64,000 nt of DNA from Sediminicola luteus (GCF_002514735.1 NZ_NBWU01000001.1:868001-932000); one strand, 5' to 3'; positions 25,747 through 35,279 are shown, counted from the first letter of the stretch. The notes: a model not told the origin generated them from the sequence alone. Made by a program: numbers and translations.

Positions 25747-27570
25747 ATGAAAACCAACACAATCCTACAGCTATTTTTCTGTCTTTTCTTTTTTCAAATT
25801 GGAATTGGCCAAGAAATCGAAGGTATAGTCCTAGACGAATCCAATCTACCTCTTCCAGGTGCAAATGTTTTGGAAAAGGGAACCTCCAATGGCACCCAAA
25901 CCGATTTTGATGGTCGATTTAAGATTACGCTTCAATCCAATAAAAAGGCACTAATTATCTCATATATAGGCTATATAACCCAAAAAATAAACCTTAAAAA
26001 GCAAAGTTCTCCTATTAAAGTGATTATGCAGCCAGACCATAGCTCCTTAGAAGAAGTGGTCGTTACCGGAATGGGAATAAAACGTGTACGAAAATCCATA
26101 GGGTATGCCGTATCCACGGTACCAGCAGAATCCTTTTTCTCGAATGAAGGTTATGCAGAAATTGAGGAAAATGGATTTCTCAAAGCAAACAAAAAACCAC
26201 TTTCTACCTTTTCCGTTGATGTAGATGCAGCTTCCTATAGTAATATGAGAAGGTTCTTAAACGAAGGCCAACTTCCGCCAAAAAATGCGGTTCGAATTGA
26301 AGAGATGATTAATTACTTCAATTATGATTATCCTAACCCAAATAGTGAACTCCCATTTTCGGTAACCACTGAATTAGCCACTTGTCCTTGGAACGACAAA
26401 AACCTACTATTACATGTTGGATTGCAAGGCAAAAAATTGGCCCTGGACAAACTTCCCCCTTCCAATATTGTTTTCCTATTGGATGTATCTGGATCTATGA
26501 AAAGTTACAATAAACTACCCCTAGTCAAAAAATCACTGACCCTTTTATTGGATAGTCTCGGGCCAAAAGATAAAGTCGCCATTGTAGTTTATGCTGGTAG
26601 TTCTGGCTTGATTCTACCTTCTACTACTTGTGATGATAAAGAAAAAATCCTATCGGTCCTTGACAATCTATCCGCTGGAGGGTCTACCGCTGGCGGTCAA
26701 GGCCTAAAATTAGCCTACAAAATTGCAGAAGAAAATTTCATTGAAAAAGGAAATAATAGGATCATAATGGCCACTGATGGGGATTTCAATGTTGGCCTAA
26801 GTAGTAATTCAGAAATGGAGACCTTGATTACCAAGCAAAGGGATAAAGGAATCTTCATTTCGGTATTAGGATTTGGTATGGGCAACTACCAAGATGATAA
26901 AATGGAGATTATCGCAGATAAAGGCAACGGTAACTACGCCTATATCGATAACCTATTGGAGGCAAAAAAAGTCTTGGTCAGTGAATTCGGCGGAACTTTC
27001 CATACCATTGCCAAAGACGTAAAGTTCCAACTCGAATTCAACCCCTATTTGGTATCGGAATACAGACTAGTTGGATATGAAAATCGATTACTGGAAGATG
27101 AGGATTTTGACAATGACCAAAAAGATGCCGGCGATATTGGTTCAGGACATTCCGTAACCGCATTATACGAAATCATCCCTAACAAAAAAAAGGTCAAAAA
27201 ATCTAAAAATCTGAAATACCAGGAATCGGTTTTGACTGCCGAAGCCTTGACTGGAAATGATATAGTATGGCTTAAGTTAAGGTACAAATCGCCAAAGAAA
27301 AATCGAAGTGAATTTATAGAACTAAGTGTCGAAAATTCAAGAATTGAATTAAAAAATACCAGCGAAAACTTTCGGTTTTCTGCAGCCGTTGCCCAATTTG
27401 GAATGTTACTTAGGAATTCAAAATACCTTGGAAAAACTACTTGGCAATCTACTATCTCCCTAGCAAAACAATCCAAAGGGATAGACAAGAATGGTTATCG
27501 GAGCGAAATGATCCGACTTGTAGAATCTGCCGAATTGATAGAGAAAACCAGCAAATCGAAAAGCAGGTAA
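25747..27570 (+). CDS. SusC-like N-terminus fused to von Willebrand factor A domain (YfbK-type)
   Basis: 607-aa exported protein. Domains: signal peptide (to about residue 22), CarboxypepD_reg-like sandwich (about 23-95), a short TonB-receptor-like segment LEEVVVTGMGIKRVRKSIGYA (given here as two parts: LEEVVVTGMG and IKRVRKSIGYA, about 99-119), a vWA N-terminal module (PLSTFSVDVDAASYSNMRR, about 157), the vWA domain with MIDAS DVSGSM (about 247) and ATDGDFN, and a C-terminal DUF3520-like region to about 600. It has the entry motifs of a SusC transporter but no barrel. Noticeably AT-rich beside its neighbours. Role unknown. Confidence 0.88.
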   Translation: MKTNTILQLFFCLFFFQIGIGQEIEGIVLDESNLPLPGANVLEKGTSNGTQTDFDGRFKITLQSNKKALIISYIGYITQKINLKKQSSPIKVIMQPDHSSLEEVVVTGMGIKRVRKSIGYAVSTVPAESFFSNEGYAEIEENGFLKANKKPLSTFSVDVDAASYSNMRRFLNEGQLPPKNAVRIEEMINYFNYDYPNPNSELPFSVTTELATCPWNDKNLLLHVGLQGKKLALDKLPPSNIVFLLDVSGSMKSYNKLPLVKKSLTLLLDSLGPKDKVAIVVYAGSSGLILPSTTCDDKEKILSVLDNLSAGGSTAGGQGLKLAYKIAEENFIEKGNNRIIMATDGDFNVGLSSNSEMETLITKQRDKGIFISVLGFGMGNYQDDKMEIIADKGNGNYAYIDNLLEAKKVLVSEFGGTFHTIAKDVKFQLEFNPYLVSEYRLVGYENRLLEDEDFDNDQKDAGDIGSGHSVTALYEIIPNKKKVKKSKNLKYQESVLTAEALTGNDIVWLKLRYKSPKKNRSEFIELSVENSRIELKNTSENFRFSAAVAQFGMLLRNSKYLGKTTWQSTISLAKQSKGIDKNGYRSEMIRLVESAELIEKTSKSKSR

Positions 27571-27588
27571 TCCTACCACCCCAAGCAT

Positions 27589-28533
27589 ATGTACCACATT
27601 AAAACGAGAACATTAATCTTGTTGTTTTATTTCCTTGGGCTTACTACGGTTTTTACACAACCAAAAGCCATAGAGATCGAATACAAACGAAACGATGATA
27701 ATTCGGTCGATTTCACCTATATCAAACATAAGCCAGGAAGTTTTCAAGTCGTTATGACCTTTAGCCAACTCAGTAATTGTAGGCAGGGTAAATATAGTGC
27801 CATCATTAAGGCTAAAACGGGCCGCTTGTTGCGCCTAAAACCCATAGACCCGGAACAACCCATCAATTTCGCTTATAGCACCCGAACGGGTCGGGGAACC
27901 CCCAATCCGAAAATTGACCCTGAACTGAAGTACCTCTTGCCTTTTGCCACAGGTAAAACGGTTTCGGTAGATGAAAGTACCCAGCTCAGGGCCCAGTATT
28001 TTAAAGCCAAAGCCAATGCGAGCTGGAAAGCCTTTCATTTTAACCTTCCTGAAGCCGAAACCGTATATGCCATACGAAAAGGCATTGTGGTAGAAATAAA
28101 AGATGGCCAAAAACATGAGGTATCGAACAACATTTCCTATACCAGTAAATTAAACGAAGTACTTATAGAACATAAAGATGGCACTTATGGAAGGTATTCG
28201 GGCTTTGCCAGAGGATCTATAACGGTCAAACTAGGCCAAATGGTTTATCCCCGGACCCAACTAGGCAAATTGACCCAGTTTAATGAACGGGATTACCGAC
28301 TGTATCTTATGGTGTACTACCTGACGCAAAATATTGAAGATTACAAAAAACAAAGCCTACAATCCGAGGACACCCATGGGTATGTAGATCCATGGTTCGT
28401 AACCGAGAAAGGGGTAGTTAAGCTTCAAGATGACCATCAATATACGGTTCAATTGAACGAGGAAGTCATTTTACAAGAGTTTAGCCGGAGAGAGAAAAAA
28501 CGGTATAAGAAAGATCCCGTTAGTTTTCAATAA
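27589..28533 (+). CDS. Exported protein with degenerate M23/LytM-like domain
   Basis: 314 aa with signal peptide (about residues 1-24, ending FTQ). Residues about 160-230 (VYAIRKGIVVEI, VLIEHKDGTYGRYSGF, VYPRTQLGKL) trace the strands of an M23 peptidase fold, but the HxxxD and HxH zinc ligands are missing, so it is probably a non-catalytic wall-binding or scaffold protein. It starts 18 bp after the vWA gene, likely cotranscribed. Confidence 0.75.
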   Translation: MYHIKTRTLILLFYFLGLTTVFTQPKAIEIEYKRNDDNSVDFTYIKHKPGSFQVVMTFSQLSNCRQGKYSAIIKAKTGRLLRLKPIDPEQPINFAYSTRTGRGTPNPKIDPELKYLLPFATGKTVSVDESTQLRAQYFKAKANASWKAFHFNLPEAETVYAIRKGIVVEIKDGQKHEVSNNISYTSKLNEVLIEHKDGTYGRYSGFARGSITVKLGQMVYPRTQLGKLTQFNERDYRLYLMVYYLTQNIEDYKKQSLQSEDTHGYVDPWFVTEKGVVKLQDDHQYTVQLNEEVILQEFSRREKKRYKKDPVSFQ

Positions 28534-28642
28534 TAAGGGAATCGTATAACCGTCTTGTTCCAAAATGGCAATACTATTATTTATTCCATTCAGAATTTTC
28601 GTACCTTTTTGCTGTTATTAAAATTCATTAAACAAAAAACCT

Positions 28643-29014
28643 ATGAACACACAAGAAGTCGCCAACAAGCTGGTCGGGTATTGCCGAAACATGCAATTCG
28701 AAAACGCCATGAACGAATTGTATAGCCATGATATCGTAAGTATCGAACCCAAGGGATCACCAGCCGAAGAAGTTCGGGGCATTGAAGCGGTACGGCAAAA
28801 AGGGGAACAGTTCGAACAAATGGTTGAAGCCATGCATGGCGTGGAAGTCTCCGAACCCCTAGTGGCCGACAACTTCTTTAGCTGTACCATGAAAATGGAT
28901 GTTACCTTTAAAGGCGCCCCAAGGAGTACCATGGAAGAAGTATGTATCTACCAAGTAGCCGACGGTAAGATCGTTAGCGAACAATTTTTCTTTACGCCTA
29001 TGCCGCAGGGATAA
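28643..29014 (+). CDS. NTF2-like / SnoaL-like cytoplasmic protein
   Basis: 123-aa single cone-shaped NTF2-fold protein: N-terminal helix (VANKLVGYCRNMQFENAMNE), the loop and strand YSHDIVSIEP, GIEAVRQKGEQFEQM, and terminal strands MEEVCIYQVADGKIVSEQFFF. No signal peptide. The fold is used by isomerases, dehydratases and ligand binders; the specific reaction cannot be read from sequence. Followed by a strong terminator. Confidence 0.8.
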   Translation: MNTQEVANKLVGYCRNMQFENAMNELYSHDIVSIEPKGSPAEEVRGIEAVRQKGEQFEQMVEAMHGVEVSEPLVADNFFSCTMKMDVTFKGAPRSTMEEVCIYQVADGKIVSEQFFFTPMPQG

Positions 29015-29039
29015 ACTGAATAATATAAGCAGATTAGGA

Positions 29040-29073
29040 CCAAGGAATGGCACTGTCAGTTCCTTGGTTTTTT
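29040..29073 (+). terminator. Rho-independent terminator
   Basis: Perfect stem CCAAGGAA/TTCCTTGG with a 12-nt loop followed by TTTTTT, 25 bp after the NTF2-like gene. Confidence 0.85.
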
Positions 29074-29083
29074 GATTTGTATA

Positions 29084-30427
29084 CTACTCCACTAGAATCA
29101 TAACCCCATCCTTACCCCCATGATGTGTGTTGCCCTGAAAAGAGGTTTGAACCTCGCCAACCAAAATCAATTTGCCCGTAGCATCTTGAATGGCATCAAA
29201 GCCAAAATCAAGCGCGTTGCCACCAAAGCTTTTTTGCCACAGTATTTTTCCTGCTTCGTTGGTTTTTAGCAACCAGAGGTCATTCTCCCCATGGTTTTCG
29301 GTTAAATCGCCATCGGTGCTTTTGGAGTTGCCCGCCAAAATAATCTCGCCCTGATTATTTACGAAAACACTGGCCCCGGCATCAAAACCGGATCCGCCCA
29401 AGGTTTTTTCCCAGAGCAATTCGCCTTGATCACTGACCTTGATCAACCAAAGATCGGATTCGCCCCGGTTTTTGGAAATATCGCTATCGGTACTAAAGGT
29501 ATGTCCGGTGACCACATAGGCCCCATCGGGTGTCTTGGCAATATCTTGGGCAATTTCTATACCGCTGCCCCCAAACGACCTTTCCCAAACCATTTGACCC
29601 GTGGCCGAAATTTTGACCACCCAAAAATCGTAGCTACCTTGGGTATCGGAAACATCGAAATCGTCACTTTCGGAAAATCCGGCCATAACAATACCGCCAT
29701 CGTCGGCCTGTACCACACTATGGGCCCGATCGTTGTTCGTGCCCCCGAAATAACGACGCCATTGTAAATTACCGAACTTATCGAGTTTGGTGGCCCAGAA
29801 CTCCCCAACCCCGTGCCTTACCAGACCTGAGGTATTCTTTTTTCCAAAATTACCCTGGCCATTGGCCGCGGTTACATCTAAAAACCCAACAAATAGGAAG
29901 CCCTCGTCAGCCGTTTCTACCAAATCATAGGCATGATCGTGACCAGAAAACCCAAAACTATATTGCCAAGCAATAGCCCCGGAAGCATCGAGTTTCAATA
30001 TCCAATTGTCATGAAAACCTTCATTATTGCTACCATCGCCATCGTCGCTCATGGCATAACCCACTAGGGCATACCCCCCATCTTGGGTCTGTACCAAACT
30101 TTGTCCGCGATCGTCTTTGCTGCCCCCGTAGGTCTTGACCCATTCCGTTTCGCCTTGGGCATCGATTTTCAATAACCAATAATCGTTTACGGCCGTATTT
30201 TTACCTTGCAAATCGCCATCGGTACTATTGCTATAGCCCAGGAGGGCGTAGCCGCCATCGTTTGTGGCAATGATTTCTTGAAAGGTATCGTCACCCGACC
30301 CTCCGAATTGTTTGGCCCATACCATTTCCCCTTTAAAAACTATGGGGTCGGCTAGGGCCCCGACATCATCATCGGATACACAAGAGACGCATAATAAAAC
30401 AAGGCAAAACAAAAGAAAGTACCTCAT
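29084..30427 (-). CDS. Seven-repeat beta-propeller lipoprotein
   Basis: 447 aa: lipobox VSC with CVSDDDVG after it, an acidic patch matching surface-export signals. The rest is seven repeats of about 57 residues, each with a W-x3-[FY/L]-GG-S-x-D core, a DGGY strand and a G-x-[ST]-D-G/D-D segment followed by WLLK-type strands. Seven repeats fit a seven-bladed propeller. No catalytic signature. Probably a surface adhesin or ligand-binding protein (inference). Confidence 0.82.
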   Translation of the reverse strand: MRYFLLFCLVLLCVSCVSDDDVGALADPIVFKGEMVWAKQFGGSGDDTFQEIIATNDGGYALLGYSNSTDGDLQGKNTAVNDYWLLKIDAQGETEWVKTYGGSKDDRGQSLVQTQDGGYALVGYAMSDDGDGSNNEGFHDNWILKLDASGAIAWQYSFGFSGHDHAYDLVETADEGFLFVGFLDVTAANGQGNFGKKNTSGLVRHGVGEFWATKLDKFGNLQWRRYFGGTNNDRAHSVVQADDGGIVMAGFSESDDFDVSDTQGSYDFWVVKISATGQMVWERSFGGSGIEIAQDIAKTPDGAYVVTGHTFSTDSDISKNRGESDLWLIKVSDQGELLWEKTLGGSGFDAGASVFVNNQGEIILAGNSKSTDGDLTENHGENDLWLLKTNEAGKILWQKSFGGNALDFGFDAIQDATGKLILVGEVQTSFQGNTHHGGKDGVMILVE

Positions 30428-30466
30428 GGCCAGGGCATTTTAGGTGGTTTAGCTGCGGAAGAATTC

Positions 30467-31675
30467 TTAATTCGATTCTCTTAATACGAATAATCCCGAG
30501 TTGATATCACTCACAATAATCTTGCCACTTTCAAAATACGGATAGACACTCCACACCCCTTTGAACTCAGGGGCATCGTGATTTGGATAGGTGTCGAAAT
30601 GGGCTCTTTCGGTCAATTGCCCATTGGAAATATCCATGATACGGATTCCGGCCGTATAGTTAGCCAAATAAAACGCATTGCCCTTTACATAACCATTATG
30701 ATCAATGGCCGAGGTTTTACCCAAATAGGTGTTATCTAAAACCGGTTTGTCCAAATCGCTAAAATCGAACACCAAAGTTCGGGACGATAGGCCAAAATTA
30801 ACCTCATCCAGCTCATCGCCTAAAATAAAGTAGCGCTGGTCTTCGGTAAACCAGCCCTGATGGGTATAGGCGATATTATCGTATTGTATACTTGCGATCT
30901 GCTCAGGATTCGATTTATCGGTCACATCGACCAAAACCACCCTATTTTCATTGGCACCGATAAAGATTTCCTTGCCCTGATAATCGGTATCCGGCCCTTG
31001 ATAGCTTACCACTTGGGCATCGTGGGTATAGGCACTGCCCCCATAGCCTCCGGCGGCAGTCGGATTTTTAGGGTCGTTCACATCTATAAAATGAACCCCG
31101 CCCTTATATTGATCTTGACGATCGGTACCCACCACATAGGCATAACCCGTGGCCTCATTTATCATAAGGTTATGGGCATTTCCGAAGCCAGCGAAAGTTG
31201 CATCGGCAGTAAGGGTCTCGGGGGCGTTGTTTATCGCGGCCAGCCGGCCAAGATCAAATACCTGCAAACCGTGTCCGGCGGCTTCAGACACCACAAAGGC
31301 GTGGTTTTTAAATACTTTGACATCGCGCCATGAACTGTTTACGGTAGCCGTAGGCATTTTCCCTAAATATACCGGATTTAGGTCATCGCTGATATCTACG
31401 AAGGCCGTACCATTGTCCAATCCGATTATGGCGTATTCCTTGCCGGAGCCTGGATCTTTCCATCCCCAGATATCATTGGCAGAAGCCGCCGAAAAATCGG
31501 ATAAGGCTATTTGCGACCGCAGATCTATTCCGTTACAAGGGAAATTTCCGGCCATACCATTTTCGCAAGGCGTGCCTTCGGTTGGGGTGCCGTTACCTGT
31601 ATCTGAATCATCATCGCTGGAACAACCCAAAACACCTAGGTAAAGACAAGCTAATAAGACCAGTTGTTTACGCAT
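30467..31675 (-). CDS. LVIVD-repeat (choice-of-anchor B type) lipoprotein
   Basis: 402 aa: signal peptide MRKQLVLLACLYLGVLGC with CSSDDDSD after the cleavage site, predicting surface display. The body holds LVIVD-like blades (AIIGLDNGTAFVDISD, LQVFDLGRL, GVHFIDVND, VVLVDVTDKSNPEQIAS, GIRIMDISN, GLFVLRES), the pattern of choice-of-anchor B propellers. Function unknown. ATG 31675 chosen because the signal peptide begins there; the upstream extension has no such feature. 39 bp downstream is the other propeller lipoprotein. Confidence 0.85.
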   Translation of the reverse strand: MRKQLVLLACLYLGVLGCSSDDDSDTGNGTPTEGTPCENGMAGNFPCNGIDLRSQIALSDFSAASANDIWGWKDPGSGKEYAIIGLDNGTAFVDISDDLNPVYLGKMPTATVNSSWRDVKVFKNHAFVVSEAAGHGLQVFDLGRLAAINNAPETLTADATFAGFGNAHNLMINEATGYAYVVGTDRQDQYKGGVHFIDVNDPKNPTAAGGYGGSAYTHDAQVVSYQGPDTDYQGKEIFIGANENRVVLVDVTDKSNPEQIASIQYDNIAYTHQGWFTEDQRYFILGDELDEVNFGLSSRTLVFDFSDLDKPVLDNTYLGKTSAIDHNGYVKGNAFYLANYTAGIRIMDISNGQLTERAHFDTYPNHDAPEFKGVWSVYPYFESGKIIVSDINSGLFVLRESN

Positions 31676-31747
31676 ACTTAAAAGTTTTATAAACCTCAAG
31701 GCTTTTTAATAAGAACAATCCAGCAGCTGTTTTCCCTACTCCAAGTC

Positions 31748-33217
31748 TTATAAGCCACTAATGTAATTGCCATACAGATCCTTGAACTGTAGGCCTTGTT
31801 CAAAACGCTGCTTGCTCAATTTGTCGTGGGCCACCAAGCCCCATAACAAAAACTCTTTTAAAAAGGGCCTATCGTTTTCGGGCACTTCTTGGGCATATTG
31901 GACCATGATTTCATTTAAAGGTGGAATACCGTTCAAGAAATTTTTATAATCGTCATCGGTACTATCGTCCCAAATTTCAAAACCTCCTTCTTCGAAAAAC
32001 CAGTGCAATAGTTCGTCGTAAGGGGTTTCGGCATCACGCTTTTCCAGCTTCTTGATTTCGGGAAAATAAGCCGGAAACAAACTTTTAACCCCCGATTCCA
32101 ACAACCGTTGCGCTACAATGTCGGCCCCTTCCTGTTCGCCTTCGTAAACGAGCTCAATCTTTCCGGTTATGGCCGGAATAATGCCCAAAAAATCGCCCAT
32201 ACGAATGGTGGTTCCCTTTTCGCCACTCCTCAGTATCCGTCTTTCGGCCGTACTTAGCAGATTTTCGTAGGCGGTAATGGCCATACGGGCACTCACCCCA
32301 CTTTTTATATCTACATACTCACTTTCGCGCGCTTCAAAACCAATCTGTTCTAAAAGATCTTTGGCCAGTTCGGGTACATGGATCTTACCGTTCAGATATT
32401 CGGTATCGGCTTCTTGGGCCGTAATTTTTTTAGCAGTGGTAAGGTCTTTCGGATAATGGGTCAGTATCTGTGAACCTATCCGGTCTTTTAAGGGGGTTAC
32501 GATGCTGCCCCGATTGGTATAGTCTTCGGGATTGGCAGTAAACACGAATTGAATATCCAGTGGCAAACGGAGTTTAAACCCGCGTATTTGGATATCACCT
32601 TCTTGTAAAATATTGAACAGAGCCACCTGGATTCGGGCCTGAAGATCGGGCAGTTCATTGATCACGAAAATACAGCGGTTGGCCCTGGGGATCATTCCAA
32701 AATGAATGACCCGATCATCGGCATAACTCAGTTTTAAATTGGCCGCTTTTATAGGATCTACATCGCCAATGAGATCGGCTACCGTAACATCGGGGGTAGC
32801 TAATTTTTCGGAGAAGCGTTCGCTTCTATGTAGCCAAGCGATAGGGGTATCGTCGCCTTTTTCATCAATACGTTCGCGTGCATATCGCGAGAGGGGCGCC
32901 AATGGATCGTCGTGTATCTCGGAGCCCGCTACATAGGGAATATACTCGTCCAAAAGGTTTACCATCAGTCGGGCCAAGCGGGTTTTGGCCTGACCGCGCA
33001 ACCCCAATAGGTTGATGTTGTGTTTAGATAATATGGCGCGCTCCAGTTCGGGGATTACCGTTTGTTCGTACCCCCAGATTCCTTCAAAGACCGATTTGCC
33101 TTTTTGGATATGATCGATAAGGTTCCCGCGTAATTCTTCTTTGATGGAACGCGGCTTATAGCCCGACTCTTTTAAGGCTCCTAAGGTTTTTATCTGGGAT
33201 ATATCTTTGTTGTTCAT
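31748..33217 (-). CDS. MoxR/ChlI-type AAA+ ATPase
   Basis: 489 aa. Seen: Walker A GLRGQAKT (about residue 75), the Walker B-like CIFVINELPDL with Glu (about 180), sensor-like VFTANPEDYTN (about 225) and an Arg-rich lid domain (about 300-345). Homologous to the Mg-chelatase ChlI/MoxR clade, which remodels protein complexes with a vWA partner. A vWA protein is encoded directly upstream (33337-34494) in the same orientation, 119 bp away, so the two are the likely pair. No chelatase large subunit is present, so chlorophyll chemistry is not implied. Confidence 0.88.
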   Translation of the reverse strand: MNNKDISQIKTLGALKESGYKPRSIKEELRGNLIDHIQKGKSVFEGIWGYEQTVIPELERAILSKHNINLLGLRGQAKTRLARLMVNLLDEYIPYVAGSEIHDDPLAPLSRYARERIDEKGDDTPIAWLHRSERFSEKLATPDVTVADLIGDVDPIKAANLKLSYADDRVIHFGMIPRANRCIFVINELPDLQARIQVALFNILQEGDIQIRGFKLRLPLDIQFVFTANPEDYTNRGSIVTPLKDRIGSQILTHYPKDLTTAKKITAQEADTEYLNGKIHVPELAKDLLEQIGFEARESEYVDIKSGVSARMAITAYENLLSTAERRILRSGEKGTTIRMGDFLGIIPAITGKIELVYEGEQEGADIVAQRLLESGVKSLFPAYFPEIKKLEKRDAETPYDELLHWFFEEGGFEIWDDSTDDDYKNFLNGIPPLNEIMVQYAQEVPENDRPFLKEFLLWGLVAHDKLSKQRFEQGLQFKDLYGNYISGL

Positions 33218-33336
33218 AGGTTTTAAAACTGATTTCTTAACGTTTCTTTCTTTTCTAGTGCCGATTCCCCCGTTTTAAAATAATGTGATATCTCCCGTAG
33301 GTCGATATGACAGGGTATTACATTTGGCGGCCTATA

Positions 33337-34494
33337 TTATTTGATGCGTTTTTTTCTATTGTTCTCGTAATCTTCAAAAATCATTTCGCCAAGGCCTTTG
33401 AGACCGGTATACAAGGCCTTGCCCCTATTGGTAGCGGTAAACTCCCTAACGAACTGCATTAAATAGGGGTCTTGGGCAATCATAAAAGTGGTAATGGGTA
33501 TATGCAACTTACGGGCTTGGGCCGCCATATTGTAGCATTTCTCTACGATATATTCATCGAGGCCCACACTGTTCTTATAGTATTCGCCATTGGGCAAGCG
33601 CAGACAGCTTGGCTTACCATCGGTAATCATAAATATCTGTTTGTTGGTATTCCGCTTTCTACGCAGCATATCCATCGCCAATTGCAGTCCGGCTACGGTA
33701 TTGGTGTGGTAGGGGCCCACTTTTAAATAGGGTAGCTCTTTTATGGGAATGGGCCAAGCATCGTTACCGAACACCAAAATATCCAAAGTGTCTTTCGGGT
33801 AGCGGGTGGTAATCAATTCGGCCAGTGCCATGGCCACTTTTTTGGCTGGGGTTATCCGATCTTCGCCATAGAGGATCATGCTATGGCTAATATCTATCAT
33901 AAGCACCGTACTCATCTGGGCCTTATGTTCGGTGTCTTCGACCACCAGATCGTTCTCGTTTAAATTAAAATTTCCGATTCCGTGGTTTATCTGGGCGTTT
34001 TTTAGACTTTCGGTCATAGAGATACGCTCCAAGGCATCGCCATAACGGTATTCGCGATATTCACCCGTATGCTCGTCACCCTGACCCAACTTACCGGTCT
34101 TATGGTGGCCCGAGCCCGAGCGTTTGATCTTGCCAAATATCTGGTCCATGGCCCTTTGGCGTAATAAGCGCTCCAATTTGGCCGTAATCCCAATTTTTCC
34201 GGGTCCACGATTGCCTTCGGCACCTTCTTGTCCCCCTTGGGTAGGGTCGTCTTTAAATTCTTCCCGAATGTAGCCCTTCCGTTTTAGTTCTTCGATAAAA
34301 TCTTCAATGGTATAGTCGTCGTCGGTAAGCTGGTATTCGGTATCCAATTGCCGTAACCAAGCTATGGCCTCATCAAAATCGCCCGAAGTATGGGTAATGA
34401 GTTCCTGGAAAATATCGAACAAGCGCTCAAAAGGCGATTTCTCTTTAGCATTGAAAGTAGTAAACAGAAATCCGGTACGTTGGGCATCCTCCAT
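33337..34494 (-). CDS. vWA-domain protein, partner of the MoxR-type ATPase
   Basis: 385 aa, cytoplasmic. Helical N-terminal part (about 1-190) with a Gly-rich basic linker, then a vWA domain (about 195-370) with MIDAS DISHSM (D-x-S-x-S), and the later TDGKPS loop. It resembles the ChlD-like metal-binding partner of ChlI/MoxR ATPases. Client protein unknown. Confidence 0.87.
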   Translation of the reverse strand: MEDAQRTGFLFTTFNAKEKSPFERLFDIFQELITHTSGDFDEAIAWLRQLDTEYQLTDDDYTIEDFIEELKRKGYIREEFKDDPTQGGQEGAEGNRGPGKIGITAKLERLLRQRAMDQIFGKIKRSGSGHHKTGKLGQGDEHTGEYREYRYGDALERISMTESLKNAQINHGIGNFNLNENDLVVEDTEHKAQMSTVLMIDISHSMILYGEDRITPAKKVAMALAELITTRYPKDTLDILVFGNDAWPIPIKELPYLKVGPYHTNTVAGLQLAMDMLRRKRNTNKQIFMITDGKPSCLRLPNGEYYKNSVGLDEYIVEKCYNMAAQARKLHIPITTFMIAQDPYLMQFVREFTATNRGKALYTGLKGLGEMIFEDYENNRKKRIK

Positions 34495-34614
34495 ATCCTA
34501 AAAATACGATATTATGGATGGAAGTAGGTCGTATTTATAAAACCTTAACGGTATGTACCCTTAAAAGAAAGTCGACAGAATTCGAACCTTTATAATTAAT
34601 AATCTTACGAAAAT

Positions 34615-34850
34615 ATGGCAACCTTAGATTTAATACAGCCTGTTCTGGTTTATATCGAAAAAGCCGACGATCGGCTTTAACGTTTTGTACAAGCCATGGC
34701 AGACAACTATCTAGAAGAAGATGAAAGCGTGGTCTATTCCGTGGATGGAATACCCTTAATACGAGAAAAAGACCCACAAGGGGCAGCAAACGTAGTTCAA
34801 GACCTGATAGAAGTTAGCCGGGGTATTCACTATTTCGGAGCCATTTTTGG
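34615..34850 (+). pseudogene. Decayed ORF with in-frame TAA, antitoxin-like start
   Basis: ATG 34615 opens MATLDLIQPVLVYIEKADDRL, then TAA, then the same frame continues RFVQAMADNYLEEDESVVYS to a region that runs into the downstream PIN gene. A single CAA-to-TAA change would explain the stop. The opening resembles antitoxin-type ORFs such as 39422-39664 (MATVNEI..., short helices, acidic stretch), but similarity is weak. The downstream half after the stop has no recognised domain. Also possible: readthrough or a chance ORF. Confidence 0.4.
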
Positions 34851-34856
34851 GTGTAG

Positions 34857-35279
34857 TTATATTTTACTCAGACTTTTCAAAAATTCATCAGCTGTCATTA
34901 CTGGCAAAAGAGATTTCTTAAAGTCCTTTCCGTTCCTTGTTATTATTATTTCACAATCGGATTCCGTCGCACTAAAATATTGAAGTGCATCTTCAAAATC
35001 CTTTATCGAGGAATTAAGTCCTTTTTCAATGGTTTGTTCATCCAACGAGCATATTTCACTTATTATCTTGAACTTCCTCAGTTTTTCTTTGGCAATTTCA
35101 GCGGTTTCAAATTTTGCAATAAAATAGTTTACCGTTGCAAATGATATTGGTGATACGACCATTGTCAGTTTTTCCTTTTCCGCCAGTGTTGCAATTTTCG
35201 CAATGGGTTCATAAAATGGTTTTCGTTCTCCCAAAAAATCCAACATTATATTGGTGTCTATAAAAACCCTTTTGCTCAT
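34857..35279 (-). CDS. PIN-domain ribonuclease toxin (VapC-like)
   Basis: 140 aa. Seen: the opening FIDTNIMLDFL with the first catalytic Asp (about residue 8), DFEDALQYF (second acidic cluster, about residue 95) and IITRNGKDF (last conserved Asp, about residue 115), the PIN_3-type pattern. Predicted to cleave RNA when free of its antitoxin. Its ATG overlaps the antitoxin stop by 4 bp. AT-rich relative to the surroundings, consistent with recent acquisition. Confidence 0.87.
   Translation of the reverse strand: MSKRVFIDTNIMLDFLGERKPFYEPIAKIATLAEKEKLTMVVSPISFATVNYFIAKFETAEIAKEKLRKFKIISEICSLDEQTIEKGLNSSIKDFEDALQYFSATESDCEIIITRNGKDFKKSLLPVMTADEFLKSLSKI

Noticed and set aside
31748-34494. Magnesium chelatase for tetrapyrrole synthesis
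   Set aside because: No large BchH/ChlH-type subunit or tetrapyrrole gene is in the window; the MoxR/vWA pairing alone does not imply it.
34696-34983. Independent 95-aa gene starting at 34696
   Set aside because: It is in the same frame as the ORF starting at 34615 and separated only by one TAA; its 3' part lies antisense to the PIN toxin gene. Treated as one decayed ORF.
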